Shown here: positions 1 through 11,194 of the stretch, one piece after another
How positions within the stretch are numbered: the stretch's first letter is position 1
Layout of the letters: each line of letters opens with the position of its first letter
Source: Rhizoclosmatium globosum
Taxonomy: Eukaryota > Chytridiomycota > Chytridiomycetes > Chytridiales > Chytriomycetaceae
Length of the DNA: 64,000 bases
Direction of reading: 5' to 3'
NCBI GenBank assembly: GCA_002104985.1
Contig: MCGO01000037.1
Location: forward strand, 62,001-126,000
Notes under the pieces: generated by a model
What the model was told of the DNA's origin: nothing
Database searches by the model: none
The model's input: only the letters and a program-made list of their open reading frames with translations
Program-made: the position numbers and the translations under genes

Positions 1-3000
1 GAGCTCGAATCAGTGCATCGTAGTCACATTGTCGAGGTTCATTCTGATATTGAGCTATTGTATTTGTTGTATAGCTTAGTTCTGGCCTCGTCACTTGAGA
101 TAAGTGCGATAGTTTCATGTTTGTTGATAATATCCATTTCTTAACTTTTAAACACGTGATAAGTGGACTACTGTTATCATGTATCCATGATTCACGCATA
201 GGTGATTCTTTCATTTCGCTTTCGGGTATATCCCAATAACCGGCTTCTTTGAGGACTTCGGTCGCATAATTCGGCTGACCAATCCATATTCCACCATTTA
301 TGCGTTCGATTTGGACTTTAAGTATCCAGTTTGCATTGTCATTTTCAGTTATTGTGAATTTCGATTTCAATAGATCTTTAACCATTTGAATCGCGTCGTG
401 CGAGTTACTTGCGATTAGAATATCATCGACATAGATAAGTACTATGGTCATTTGTTTTGTATCGGGATCAAATTTAAACATTATACAGTTATCAGATGAT
501 AGTTGTTGGAAACCATTGTTAATGAAATGATCGCGAATCACTTTATAGAATTCGCGCGACGATTGGTGAAGACCATATAACGTTTTCATCAATTCGGCAA
601 TCATCTGTTTTCCTTTCGCATCGGTTTCTTCAAAACCGGGCGGTAGTCGCATGAAGTTCTTTTCTTTTAGGATTCCATGCAAGAATGCAGTCTTTATATC
701 CGCTGTAGACGTATGTAAACCTAATAGCATCGCTAATGCTAATGTTAATCGTACAGCTTTCATTCTAACTACAGGTGAGAATGTCTCGTTGTAGTCTTCG
801 TTTTTAACTTGACCTGTTCCAACGGCAACGAGGCGCGCTTTGAAACGTTCTAAGAAACCCATCGGGTCTTGCTTATAGTCGAAAACCCATTTGCAGTTTA
901 TAAGCTTCCTTCCTTCAGGTAATTCGCTTATACTCTTTTTATCAAATACGCCTAAGTCTCTTAACGACTCGAACTCGATTAACATTGCTTTCTTTAAATA
1001 ATTCGCAAATTTATGATTCAATGCCTCCTTCAGGTTTTTCGGTACTGGCCCTAATTCCGAGACATGTACTTTTCCTGGTGGCTTTGGTGAATCAGCTACG
1101 TCGTCCCAATTTATTCTATCCTTTTGGGTTCGTTTTTGATTAATGCTTGTAGCAGCGGCTTTGAATTTTTGTTCTTGTTTCTCTACAAACTCGCTGAGTT
1201 TTCGGTAATGTTTTTCGAGTCTCTTCTCGTGGTTTCTATGTTGAATATTTTTACCGTCTCCATTAACAGCTCTTGCTTCGGTGTCTTCAGCAAGTATCTT
1301 AAAAAGCTTCGAGTTATTCGCATATAGCTCATCTAAGGCTAAAGCGGTTATCACTTCAGGCAAGCTTTCACAATTAGATTCATTGATTTCGTATTTGTAG
1401 TTAACTCCAAACAGTTTCGGTTTAAGCTTTGCCTCCTTCTTCAACGGCTCCGCCACGTTGAGTTTCGGCCTGTCTTTACCAACTTCCGCCTTTGTTGGCC
1501 CGAGCGAATTGGATACTACGGATTTTGTTTCAGGTCTTGTCATGAGTTCAGGTTTGTTTTCGCTTCTTCGCTTTTTATTTAAATGTTTAATGTATTTTAT
1601 CTCATCTGACTTTGCACGCTTTCCTGCCAACCGGATTTGTGCGTCACCATCGGAATCGCTTTCACTAGCGTTGGGTGAATCTAAGTCATGTGAGACCTTC
1701 TCTCTATCACCATTTGAATTCAACGAGTCCTTTACTTTAGGTTTCGTTCGTTGAATTACCTCTTCCTCAGGGCACCCGAGGGATTCTACGCGTTTCTGTT
1801 CTGGAATCCAATGGGTCGGGCCAGGACCATCTACGGGATCCAGACGGAGTTGACCATCGAACGTAAGCTCAGTGTTTGGTGCTCCATTTTCAGCACTAAC
1901 CAATTCTTGACTCGAAGGATCTACTGCTGTTACCACACCAGCGGCGCCGCCAAGGTCAAATAGGTCAGTTGGACTCACATCCCCGAATTCTTCAACGTGC
2001 AGGTCTTTATACGCTGATTGTTGAAGCAGGAACGGATTCAAGTGATGTGGTCTCAAAACCAAACCAGGGAATATCGTCGGGTAACATCGAATGTGGTATT
2101 CTGTACTCACAGTCGCCGTTCTAAAATTATAAACGCGTAGCAGCAATTGTCCTTCATATCCCAGAAAGATGACCGGTTCACCTTTGTGAAACTTGGTCTG
2201 GCGGACAAGTGGGTCTCTTTCGCTTCTATTGGCTTTTCTAACCTCACTTCGTGTCTCCTCAGGGATAAGCTTCATTGCTAGGCAACCAAATGGCTGGAGG
2301 ATTCGTAAATCTATTTTTGGTTGTAGTGGTAATAGTTGGCAAGGTATTTGTTTTGTTGTTGAATGTATTGTTAAGTTTTCAGTGAATATAGTATAATCTA
2401 AAGCGAATTCAATAAAGCTAGGTGGTAATGTGCTATGTTGTAACGAACTTGCGGCGCGGTGTCCTGAGACCCCTATTGGTCGTTCAACTCCACCATTGAA
2501 TTCCTTCACGTAGCTTGGCGACTGTTTATGGTCCCAATTATTCTTTTCGCATATAGTTTCAAATCTATTCGTTGCGAGTTCACCTCTATCGGATCTCCAT
2601 TCAACGATTTTGACATTATATCTTCGTTCGAGTTTCTCACCAAATGCGGCGATCTTCTCATCAAGTTTTTGTAAATTGTGGTGCCATAAGATCCATTTAT
2701 ATTTCGAGTATGCATCCACAATTAAACTAGCGTAACGTCGTCGATGGTACGTTTCAACTAATAATGGAAATGTGTCTTCAAATAAGGTGTGTCCAAACTT
2801 CGGCGCTGTTGCATTTGCCGAATAGACAGGTTTCTTTTTGATTGCTACCAGTCCACAAATTGGACAATCTGTTTCGCATTTTGAAAAGTCGAACTCAATA
2901 TTCATTGCTTTAAGCGTACGGCACATGCCTTTAACACCAACATGGTTTAATTTGTAATGCCATTTCAAATAATCAGTCTCAACTTTTCGAGTTTGGGATT

Positions 3001-5125
3001 GGGGCATAATAAACTTCTTTTTCTTTTCGTCTTTTAATTTATCTTCTTTCTTTTTATTATTCACATTGTTCGCAACTGGTTGTTGCGTGTTTCGGATTTT
3101 CGAGATTTCCAAATAATATAGATCGCCGTGGCGTTTGCCAATACGGACCATTTGATTCATGTTACGTAAATAAAGATGTACTGCATGCTTATCCAATACT
3201 ATTGCATCGTCCGTATCACCCAGCAAGTGAGTTACGGACATCAATGCGTCTGATAATTCTGGAACATACAGAACATTCTCTATTCTGCGCGTTATTCCGT
3301 TTCCAAGATTTAAAACGATTGTTCCATATCCCTCTATCGGGATCTTGGAATCGTTTGCGAGGTAAACGAATCGCCCACTAGTTGGTTTAAAGTCGATCAA
3401 GTCCGACTTCTTGGGAGTCATATATTTTGATGCGCCACAGTCAACCATATCATTGGTCTCGCTTTTATCCGTATTTGCTTTATTTGCTGATAATTTGTTG
3501 CATTTTACACAACTACAACTTTTTATTTCAAATAAACCCGCTTCTTTCAGCAGAGTATCAATTAGGTTAGATAAATAAACATTGTCTTTTGTAATTTCTG
3601 ACTTGAATTTGAATCCATCATTCGTCGTCGTTGGATTCACTGTCAGACTCGAAGGACTGGTTGCCACTTTCTCTGTCGGTTTCGTCTTCGACTGTAACTC
3701 GGCAGGCTTTGGAAGATCCAGTTTCCTCCTTTTTGATTGGTGAGTTATAGTGTAATTGTTTAAAGGACTTACTTTGAGTAGATTCTCAAGTTCTTCCAAG
3801 TCCTTGGTATCCACGTGGTTTCCACGTTCCTTCTTGATCGTCTTGAATTTCTTGCCGTTGTACTCATCACGTTGGCTGTTCTTCAAGCGATCCTTGGCAT
3901 CCTTAATCTTCTGGGTAAGCTCCTTCACTTTCCCCGCTGCTCTCATTGTCTTAACGGTATTGCAGTCTTCAAGGGTATGAGGAACTCCGTACGGATGAAG
4001 GACGCATTGGTCTTTGCTGGGTTCGCTGTGTCCACGTTTCCTTCCAGCATCTGTACGCCCTTTGCCATCATTTCCACGTCCACGTTCGGCGCGATCATCT
4101 TCGCGATTGCGACTGTAGCGACCCCCCTTGTAATCGATGGGAGCGGTGGATGACGCGGCATTGGCTTTGGCTTTTGCAGCAGAGTTTTCTTTTTCGAGTT
4201 CCGTTTGATATGCTCGAAGGCAGCTGTTCATGTTATCCAATAAAGCTCGTGCGGTTTTATACTTTGAGTTACCGTCACGGCGAATCTCGGATGCTAGTTC
4301 CATGAAGCAGTGTCCCATCGAGGTGTTCGGATCAGGTAGAACAGACTTGCACGCAGCCAACATCAAATCCACAACAATGTTGTTAAGTGTGGATGTATCA
4401 TCATTGGTAGCGTACCTCGGTTTTAATACTTGGGCTTCGTCGAGGCATTTTTCCGCTTCATTCAAGAACGACTTCATTTGGTTAGCATCGTTCCGTTTAT
4501 ACGCGTTTCCAAGATTAAGGACTTTAGTGAAAAATTCGGATGCTTGAGTACCAGATTTATCTACATGGGAGACTTCAGATCCAATAATTTTGATGGCGCA
4601 GAACAACGTCGGATTCTTTTGATAATCCGCGTGTCGTTTCACCTTGTCAATAAGGTCACCATCCTTTGGAAACAACATATAAAGTTTCGAGAATGCTTGA
4701 GCGTGAGATGATTTAACCTTTTTGTATTTTTCCATCTCCTTCTCATGCTGCTCCAACAAGTAGTTATAGTTTTTCCAAGCACCAATGTAGATGGCATGGT
4801 CATATTCATAGTTTCGATAGTTTTCAGCATTTTTGAGAATATTTTGTTGGATAGTATCATTATCTGGTGCGCCTTCTTCAGTTGTGGTTGGAAGTTTGAC
4901 AGGCGCGTTTGGCTCTGTGAAGGTCTTTTGACCAGGATGTTGGGTCGTCACGAGATTATCAATGGAAATATCATCATTGAACTCGTTGTAGAATCCCAGA
5001 CTGCTGAAAATAGTTTCCAAGTCTTTTTGACATTGGGTCCAATTGAGAGCATTCAAACCCCCGGTGTACGTATTTTGGAACTTCTTAATTAAGAAGTCGG
5101 CGTCCTTGTTTTTGTCAGAGAACAT
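1..5125 (-). mobile_element. Ty1/copia LTR retrotransposon, partial (cut by window edge)
   Basis: Minus-strand copia-class element whose coding frame is open from its ATG at 5125 to the left edge of the window. The domain order gag, protease, integrase, reverse transcriptase is typical of Ty1/copia (integrase before RT). The distal RT, RNase H and 3' LTR lie outside the window. The 5' LTR and primer-binding site should lie just right of 5125, but without the second LTR I cannot place their ends. The intact frame suggests a recent insertion. Confidence 0.93.
1..5125 (-). CDS. Copia Gag-Pol polyprotein (C-terminus missing)
   Basis: At least 1708 codons without an in-frame stop. Read from 5125 downwards, the first ~430 residues are a gag-like, lysine-rich region ending in an Arg/Gly-rich tract. 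This is followed by an atypical zinc-knuckle-like motif with the order Cys-His-His-Cys near 4020. The protease active site reads DCGAS instead of the usual DSGAS near 3440. The integrase HHCC finger begins near 2960 (WHYKLNHVG, then CPICG), and the D-D-E core follows with VDAYSKYKWI and SDRGEL. RT follows, with FKARLVAVG, TAFLHG and the catalytic YVDDILIAS near 430. The last visible residues (RPELSYTTNTIAQYQ) match the conserved copia segment just after the RT core. One continuous frame means Gag and Pol are made as a single polyprotein. Start chosen as the first ATG of the open frame. Confidence 0.92.
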   Translation of the reverse strand, partial: MFSDKNKDADFLIKKFQNTYTGGLNALNWTQCQKDLETIFSSLGFYNEFNDDISIDNLVTTQHPGQKTFTEPNAPVKLPTTTEEGAPDNDTIQQNILKNAENYRNYEYDHAIYIGAWKNYNYLLEQHEKEMEKYKKVKSSHAQAFSKLYMLFPKDGDLIDKVKRHADYQKNPTLFCAIKIIGSEVSHVDKSGTQASEFFTKVLNLGNAYKRNDANQMKSFLNEAEKCLDEAQVLKPRYATNDDTSTLNNIVVDLMLAACKSVLPDPNTSMGHCFMELASEIRRDGNSKYKTARALLDNMNSCLRAYQTELEKENSAAKAKANAASSTAPIDYKGGRYSRNREDDRAERGRGNDGKGRTDAGRKRGHSEPSKDQCVLHPYGVPHTLEDCNTVKTMRAAGKVKELTQKIKDAKDRLKNSQRDEYNGKKFKTIKKERGNHVDTKDLEELENLLKVSPLNNYTITHQSKRRKLDLPKPAELQSKTKPTEKVATSPSSLTVNPTTTNDGFKFKSEITKDNVYLSNLIDTLLKEAGLFEIKSCSCVKCNKLSANKANTDKSETNDMVDCGASKYMTPKKSDLIDFKPTSGRFVYLANDSKIPIEGYGTIVLNLGNGITRRIENVLYVPELSDALMSVTHLLGDTDDAIVLDKHAVHLYLRNMNQMVRIGKRHGDLYYLEISKIRNTQQPVANNVNNKKKEDKLKDEKKKKFIMPQSQTRKVETDYLKWHYKLNHVGVKGMCRTLKAMNIEFDFSKCETDCPICGLVAIKKKPVYSANATAPKFGHTLFEDTFPLLVETYHRRRYASLIVDAYSKYKWILWHHNLQKLDEKIAAFGEKLERRYNVKIVEWRSDRGELATNRFETICEKNNWDHKQSPSYVKEFNGGVERPIGVSGHRAASSLQHSTLPPSFIEFALDYTIFTENLTIHSTTKQIPCQLLPLQPKIDLRILQPFGCLAMKLIPEETRSEVRKANRSERDPLVRQTKFHKGEPVIFLGYEGQLLLRVYNFRTATVSTEYHIRCYPTIFPGLVLRPHHLNPFLLQQSAYKDLHVEEFGDVSPTDLFDLGGAAGVVTAVDPSSQELVSAENGAPNTELTFDGQLRLDPVDGPGPTHWIPEQKRVESLGCPEEEVIQRTKPKVKDSLNSNGDREKVSHDLDSPNASESDSDGDAQIRLAGKRAKSDEIKYIKHLNKKRRSENKPELMTRPETKSVVSNSLGPTKAEVGKDRPKLNVAEPLKKEAKLKPKLFGVNYKYEINESNCESLPEVITALALDELYANNSKLFKILAEDTEARAVNGDGKNIQHRNHEKRLEKHYRKLSEFVEKQEQKFKAAATSINQKRTQKDRINWDDVADSPKPPGKVHVSELGPVPKNLKEALNHKFANYLKKAMLIEFESLRDLGVFDKKSISELPEGRKLINCKWVFDYKQDPMGFLERFKARLVAVGTGQVKNEDYNETFSPVVRMKAVRLTLALAMLLGLHTSTADIKTAFLHGILKEKNFMRLPPGFEETDAKGKQMIAELMKTLYGLHQSSREFYKVIRDHFINNGFQQLSSDNCIMFKFDPDTKQMTIVLIYVDDILIASNSHDAIQMVKDLLKSKFTITENDNANWILKVQIERINGGIWIGQPNYATEVLKEAGYWDIPESEMKESPMRESWIHDNSSPLITCLKVKKWILSTNMKLSHLSQVTRPELSYTTNTIAQYQNEPRQCDYDALIRA

Positions 5126-6320
5126 TGTAGGCTGATGTTGTGTTTGAGCAGGAATGCGAGTGTTTTGGGAATAAAAGAGTTGTGTTTATTGTTTGTACTT
5201 TCGGACAATTATAAGACACGATGGAATGTTCTAGAAACTCCCTTATTTACCACTCCTTACTCATCTCCAACATCAGGAATCCATGTATTCTCTGCTGTCT
5301 ACGATGATCGGGTGAACATGCAGGACTTCGTCGGTCTAACTCGCGTCTAGCGGGTCAAACAAATCTGGTATTGAACAAAATGCATACATTCGAGTTGCAT
5401 GAGTATGGACTTGGTTGGATGCCCTTTTTGTTGGTAGTTGAAGCCTTAAGTATTAAGTATGGTATGCAACTTCATGATTTTGGGATAGTTCTTCTTCTCG
5501 TCGCCCAAATCAAGGTATACAGCCTCTGAGTTCGGAAACAATAACGATGATTCAGCATCCATTAATGTGAGGGTTCGCAGGAATGTTCTGAAGCAGATTG
5601 GTTCATAAGGAGAGACAGGTGAAGGGATATGAGGTTTCGACACTTGAAAAAGAGTATTCCTTATGCCTTCACGGATTTCTTTTTACTTGTTGAATTATTT
5701 AGCTCGTGTTTGAGAGATGAGATTGGATTTAAGCAAGGGACGGATAGGTTGGCCTGGGAACACAGTTGGTGGCATGAAGCAAGAGTGATGATCGAGGTCC
5801 ATAGGCTTGAAGAGTGGATCAGAGTGTTTCTTGTTGTTTGATTGAGGTGCAGGAGAGTGAAAATGTCGTGCCAAGAACATCTGAACACAGCTTAGAGTTA
5901 GACCAAAACAGACATATGAACAACGACTTACCCAAACTGTTATGGGAGATACAAATGAGGATCTCAGCGGGAAGAAGAGAGGTGAAAGTCTCTGTAGCGC
6001 CCATAGGGATCTTGTACGGGGAGCCGTAGCTCGGTGGGCACGACGAGTCCAGGAGAGTCCCTTGCAAGCCCAATTTATTGATCTTTCTTGCACTATACCT
6101 ACATATCCCAATATTCATGTCGATCACGACAGTCTCAATGAGATACATGTACATTGGGTTTTATTTCATATGTATTTGTTCTACTTCTAGGAAACACTGA
6201 ATCACATGGGATTCACAGTTGCTGTCTTTCTTCCGGGCTTGTCCTTTTTGGAGATGAAGAGAAGGAAAACTTGCGAGCGTCTTCTTTAGCCACAAGTTCA
6301 CAACTCATTCAAAACCTCAA
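5126..6320. other. Element flank and gene-poor stretch; possible decayed coding fragment
   Basis: This 1.2 kb holds the presumed 5' LTR/leader of the copia element (from 5126; right end not determinable) and then sequence without a convincing gene. On the minus strand, pieces with protein-like composition are scattered over several frames between about 6150 and 5440. One short piece resembles an F-box-like helix (near 5880-5800). No frame-consistent splicing joins them. This could be a decayed gene or noise. The 5' exon of the surface-protein gene at 6321 may also lie here. Confidence 0.3.
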
Positions 6321-7727
6321 ATGGTTCTCAACATTGTGTCCCTCGCTGGAGGCCCCTTTGAGCGATTCGTTGCTCCAAATGGAGATTGTCAAGCGTTCAA
6401 CGGGCGTGTCATTGTACCTACTGCTGCTCAATTGGACTGTCTTGCACTTTCAATGCCAGACACATTTAATTCTTCAACGTCCGAATACGGTCTTTCAGGA
6501 ACCATCGCTAGCTTGCTCTCTTTCAAGAACACCAGCGCTGCTTGCGGCGGATCGGACCTTGTTTCCCGCTTGACGTCTGTGTATGGTAACATCTCAGCCG
6601 ATTTTCCGAATGGGATTCTGCTCCAATCGTTCGTGCCTTCGGTGACTGGATTGGTCCATGTCGATTTTATTCAGGCCCAATTTGGAATTGCAGGAAACGG
6701 AACTGGAAAGCCCATCGAAGCAAGAAGTAACTTTCTTGAAGCGCAGTGCATAGTTAGTTGGGTGTCATCTGTCAAACTTGTTCCAACTTTCTATATTATT
6801 GCGTACAATAACCCAGTCTGTGGACCAAAGGCTCCTGCTATTCTCGACGCTTCTGAACAGAACCGCCTAAACTATGTTGTCGCCCAAGTAAACTACCAGG
6901 AAGAAATCTACATGAACAGCGGAAATAACTACACTGCCACGTTTTCATCCCTCTACAGCGTCAACCCATCTGCCATTTTGCTCCAGAAGCTTTCTGCCAT
7001 CAAGTTTTCCATCACTGTCACATCCAACCCTGCCGCTCCTTCTGCTGAAAACTCTTGCGTTTACCAGTACCTTGCAGGCGACCGATACACATACGTGCGT
7101 GACTTCACTCTTGTGAAGTACGATCTTGGTGGTGCCAAACTTTTGCCAAACGTCTCTATTGAAGATGGATGTATCACAAAGGGGTCCACGGCGTCTTTGA
7201 GATTCATGTTTACCAACACTTCGGACGTTTGTGGAAGCACTGCCCCCGAAACCCGGTTCCAACGCTACTTTGGCGCACTTTCTAATGTTCAGTTTTATTA
7301 TTTGGATGTTGCGGATGGATACTTTAACATTACTGTTGGGCTTCCACCTGCTCCTGGTCGTCGTGATGCAAGTAATGCGGTTTTCCACTATGCTGACTTA
7401 GCATTCTCGACTACAACTAGCACGACGACTTCTTCTACTACTTCCACGGCAACTACTACTTCTACTTCAACTACCAAGACCACTACATCTACTACCACCA
7501 CTTCTGTTGCTGCTCTTGGGTCGTCGTCTGTTTCCTACTCCTCGACCTCTGCAGTCGCTGCTATTCCAACTGGTTACGTCGCCCCAACTGGCTATGTTGC
7601 TCAACCTGCTTACAACGGCCCAACTGCGTATGGGGCTCCAGCCGCCAACAACATTTACAAGGGAGCTTCCGTTGGAAAGGCTGGAATTGTTTCCACGTTG
7701 GTTGCTTCAATTTTGTTTGCGCTCTAA
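6321..7727 (+). CDS. Ser/Thr-rich GPI-anchor-like surface protein
   Basis: A single 468-codon frame. The body (~residues 1-350) contains several Cys and many N-glycosylation sequons. A long Ser/Thr stalk (TTTSTTTSSTT type, about residues 355-400) follows, then a Tyr/Pro/Ala segment with GYVAPTGYVAQ repeats. The protein ends in a short hydrophobic tail (IVSTLVASILFAL), as expected for a GPI-attachment signal. No good signal peptide starts at the ATG at 6321, so a short upstream exon may be missing. The fold is not recognised. The arrangement (globular domain, O-glycosylated stalk, GPI tail) suggests a cell-wall or plasma-membrane protein. The next gene has the same architecture but no obvious sequence similarity. 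Confidence 0.75.
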   Translation: MVLNIVSLAGGPFERFVAPNGDCQAFNGRVIVPTAAQLDCLALSMPDTFNSSTSEYGLSGTIASLLSFKNTSAACGGSDLVSRLTSVYGNISADFPNGILLQSFVPSVTGLVHVDFIQAQFGIAGNGTGKPIEARSNFLEAQCIVSWVSSVKLVPTFYIIAYNNPVCGPKAPAILDASEQNRLNYVVAQVNYQEEIYMNSGNNYTATFSSLYSVNPSAILLQKLSAIKFSITVTSNPAAPSAENSCVYQYLAGDRYTYVRDFTLVKYDLGGAKLLPNVSIEDGCITKGSTASLRFMFTNTSDVCGSTAPETRFQRYFGALSNVQFYYLDVADGYFNITVGLPPAPGRRDASNAVFHYADLAFSTTTSTTTSSTTSTATTTSTSTTKTTTSTTTTSVAALGSSSVSYSSTSAVAAIPTGYVAPTGYVAQPAYNGPTAYGAPAANNIYKGASVGKAGIVSTLVASILFAL

Positions 7728-8213
7728 ACAAGAGTGTTCGGTTTTGATTCATTTTCATGTTTTATTCAGTTATCGTTAAGATTAGTTTTTAGATACAATA
7801 TACTGGTCAATGCCCATTTGTGACGTGGAATTGTGCGCCCAGGGGAAAAATGCACAATTTCCCAGACAAGCGACAGGTTCTTTCTGCTTTGTCAGATTCA
7901 AAATATTTCCCCCCTTATTTCGGAGACACCCCGCAGTTTTTCCCAGTTCTGCCGTTATCTCTCAAAAGCCCACGCAGCACCGTCTGCCAACACTTTGTGT
8001 TCAACACCGCTTATAGAAAACAAACGCTTGTTTCTCGTTGCTCCTCTTTAGCTGAAATTTGAACCCTCTTCTTTCTTTTGGCCGAGTCAATTTAAAGGTG
8101 GATTCATACTATCTTGAACCCTTTGTTTCCCCCCCCAAAAAAAGTTCTCACCAAAGTTGAGTCGACTGTGCTTCAGATCCTGAAAAACTAAACCTAGTTC
8201 TCATGAAACAGTG
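7728..8213. other. Intergenic region between two surface-protein genes
   Basis: This 486-bp stretch holds the 3' flank of the upstream gene and the promoter of the next one. It includes a C/T-rich tract with a run of C followed by A near 8130. No conserved ORF or RNA was recognised. Confidence 0.4.
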
Positions 8214-9570
8214 ATGCAAGCTTTCGTGTTGGCAGCCTTGGCGATCATCTGTGTTCAAGCGCAGCAGAACCCATACGTATCACAATTGAACGCAGTGAAG
8301 AACAATTACCAGTCCTTGCCGAGTGAATGTTTTGCGGGATGGGCGTCCATCCAGACTGAAGGAACCGCTGGTGTGGCTTCATTCTGCAAAAGTCGGTTGA
8401 TCTCAGCTTTCGACCCTAATAACACGGCTAATTGCCTTGCGTCTATTACTTTGGTAACTCCAGCGCCGTCCGCGTCTTCCATTGCAAATGCCAGGCGTAA
8501 TGCTGAATCCTCTACTGCATCTGTTGAATTGTTTAAAAGTGCTTGGACCATGATTATTTCCATTTGTAGGGATGCAATTAACCAAGACAGCACAGCTAAT
8601 GGACAAGGGCAAACGCCAATTCTACCCGCTGGTTCCAATCCACCATACACCGGTGACTCTAAAACGCTTTCTGCACTTATCACGAACAGTCATCTCGACC
8701 TTGATCTGACAACTATAATCCAGTCACTGGTTGAAGGTTCAGTGTCTCTTAAAAGTGGAGGGAGCCAGAATATTCCAGGAATGACACTGAATGGTGGGTT
8801 CAAAAATGCTGTGATAATACAAGTTCTGGCGGATGGATACCAAGTAATGTTATTGATTTGACCCTATATTCACCATTCATTATGCTCGACAGGTTGCACT
8901 CACGGCAAATAGCACAGGAAACCCAAATCTTTTTAATAACAACGGCACACTTGGAACCGGAATCGTTGCATTCACTCTTGATGCTTCCATAGCTAGCTTT
9001 TTTTTAACCATTGCTCTTTCTCCCAATGGAAATTTCATGCAGGTTAATGTCATGGACAGCAGGTCGGCTTTGGGTTCTTACATATTCGAATTGAAAAACT
9101 TGAGACGGAGAGCCAGAGATACCAACGTGAAGCTTATTATTGGTGCAGCTCCTGTTGGCCGTTCCGCCACTATTGTCACGTCTGCTAGCACGAATTCGGC
9201 TGTGTCTTTATCGTTTACTTCTACATCTGGGACCAGTGTTTCAACTTCTAGCGCGACTTTCGTTACTAGTTCGACTGCTGCAAGTAGCACCGTTCTTTCT
9301 ACGTACAGCTCAAGATATTCCTTCACTGCGTCCAGTACTGTAAATTCTGCAACCAGTACGACGGGAGCTGCAACTTTATCCAGCCGCTTGCCTTACACCT
9401 CCACTACAGCATCCACAACTACTGGAGCTCAAGTCAATGTCGGAGATCAAACAAAAACTACCACTATCACCACAACCGCCTCAAATAAGGTTAATATTAA
9501 AGTCGGGGCAGCCAAGAATAAGGAACTTTCGTTTATCGCCCTTTTGGTTGTACTTGTCGTCTTGGCTTAA
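8214..9570 (+). CDS. Secreted Ser/Thr-rich GPI-anchor-like protein
   Basis: Two exons, 8214..8843 and 8893..9570, joined by a 49-bp intron in phase 0; product 435 aa. The start is the ATG at 8214 and gives a clear signal peptide (MQAFVLAALAIICVQAQ). The mature N-terminal part (~20-240) carries a few Cys and a repeated small-residue pattern. From ~300 on the protein is a Ser/Thr/Ala stalk (SSTVLSTYSSRYS type). The C-terminus is a hydrophobic GPI-like tail (LSFIALLVVLVVLA) after a lysine-containing spacer. The family is not recognised. A role at the cell surface is inferred from architecture and from the similar neighbour upstream. Confidence 0.82.
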
Positions 9571-9907
9571 CATTTTCCCTTTTTGTACCCGACGTTTCCT
9601 TGACCTTTTTTTTTCTATTTCGCGTCATTTAACGCTGTGTTGTTTTATTTCTGTGTTTTTATTTCTGAATCTCTTGTTTTTTGTCTTTCCTTCACTGGAT
9701 CTATTTTCTGTATTTCGTCACAATAAATTGACAATGTTTGAATTCAAAGCGTGTAATTTTATTGCAGTTCTTTGATACAAACAAATAGAGGATATGGAAG
9801 AGAATCTCGGTGGGAAGTCGTGAAATAAAACATCGAATCTACAAGTTCACACTTATCCATTTTTTAGTTAACGATTTTATTTCATACATATTCAACAAAA
9901 GGCACAT
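9571..9907. other. Convergent intergenic region
   Basis: T-rich 3' flank shared by the surface-protein gene and TVP23, which converge here. Polyadenylation-like AATAAA-type motifs occur near 9722 and, on the minus strand, near 9890. Nothing else was recognised. Confidence 0.4.
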
Positions 9908-10813
<906 letters not shown>

Positions 10814-10856
10814 TTTGGGGATAATAAATAAAAGAAAGTAATTAATAAGAAATAAG
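10814..10856. promoter_or_regulatory. 43-bp bidirectional intergenic region
   Basis: Only 43 bp separate the ATG of TVP23 (minus strand) from the ATG of the small RING gene (plus strand). The segment is very A-rich on the plus strand. Any promoter and both 5' leaders must fit here or overlap the coding exons. Confidence 0.6.
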
Positions 10857-11194
10857 ATGGAGAACTCGTCGGATTCTTCAAAGACGGTTTCAAAGACAAC
10901 TTGCTTAAACTGTGATAAGGGTGTGATTGCGTACGAGTGCCTGCCTTGTCAGCATAAGGGTATGTACTGTTTATATGTTGGGTTTAAGCACTTTGACACT
11001 AAGTCTCCCTCTTACTGCCCTCTATCAACTCAAATAGCTCTGTGTAAATCGTGTGCTATGAAACAAGCGACAGGCGGAAAGTGCAAGTAAGTTGGCTCGT
11101 GGATTAGCTCTACCGATGACTCATCAATACTTCACATCATCGCGATATCGACAGAGTATGCAAAGAACTATTCACGGAGCTGCGCAAGATTTAA
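10857..11194 (+). CDS. Very small RING-type zinc-finger protein
   Basis: Three exons, 10857..10959, 11038..11086 and 11155..11194, introns of 78 and 68 bp in correct phase; only 63 aa. Almost the whole protein is one finger: Cys pairs CLNC and CLPCQH, then LCKSCAMK, and finally CKVCKELF. This is the spacing of a C3HC4-type RING with His after the third Cys. The pattern ATGGKCKVC is common in C-terminal RING domains of eukaryotic E3 ligases. With no substrate-binding region, the protein could act as a subunit or free E3-like regulator; that is inference. It shares a 43-bp promoter region with TVP23. Splicing was inferred from frame and Cys spacing. Confidence 0.72.

Noticed and set aside
5440..6154. 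Possible minus-strand F-box-like gene next to the copia element
   Set aside because: The plausible pieces lie in three frames and I found no splice pattern joining them. Kept only as a note on the region.
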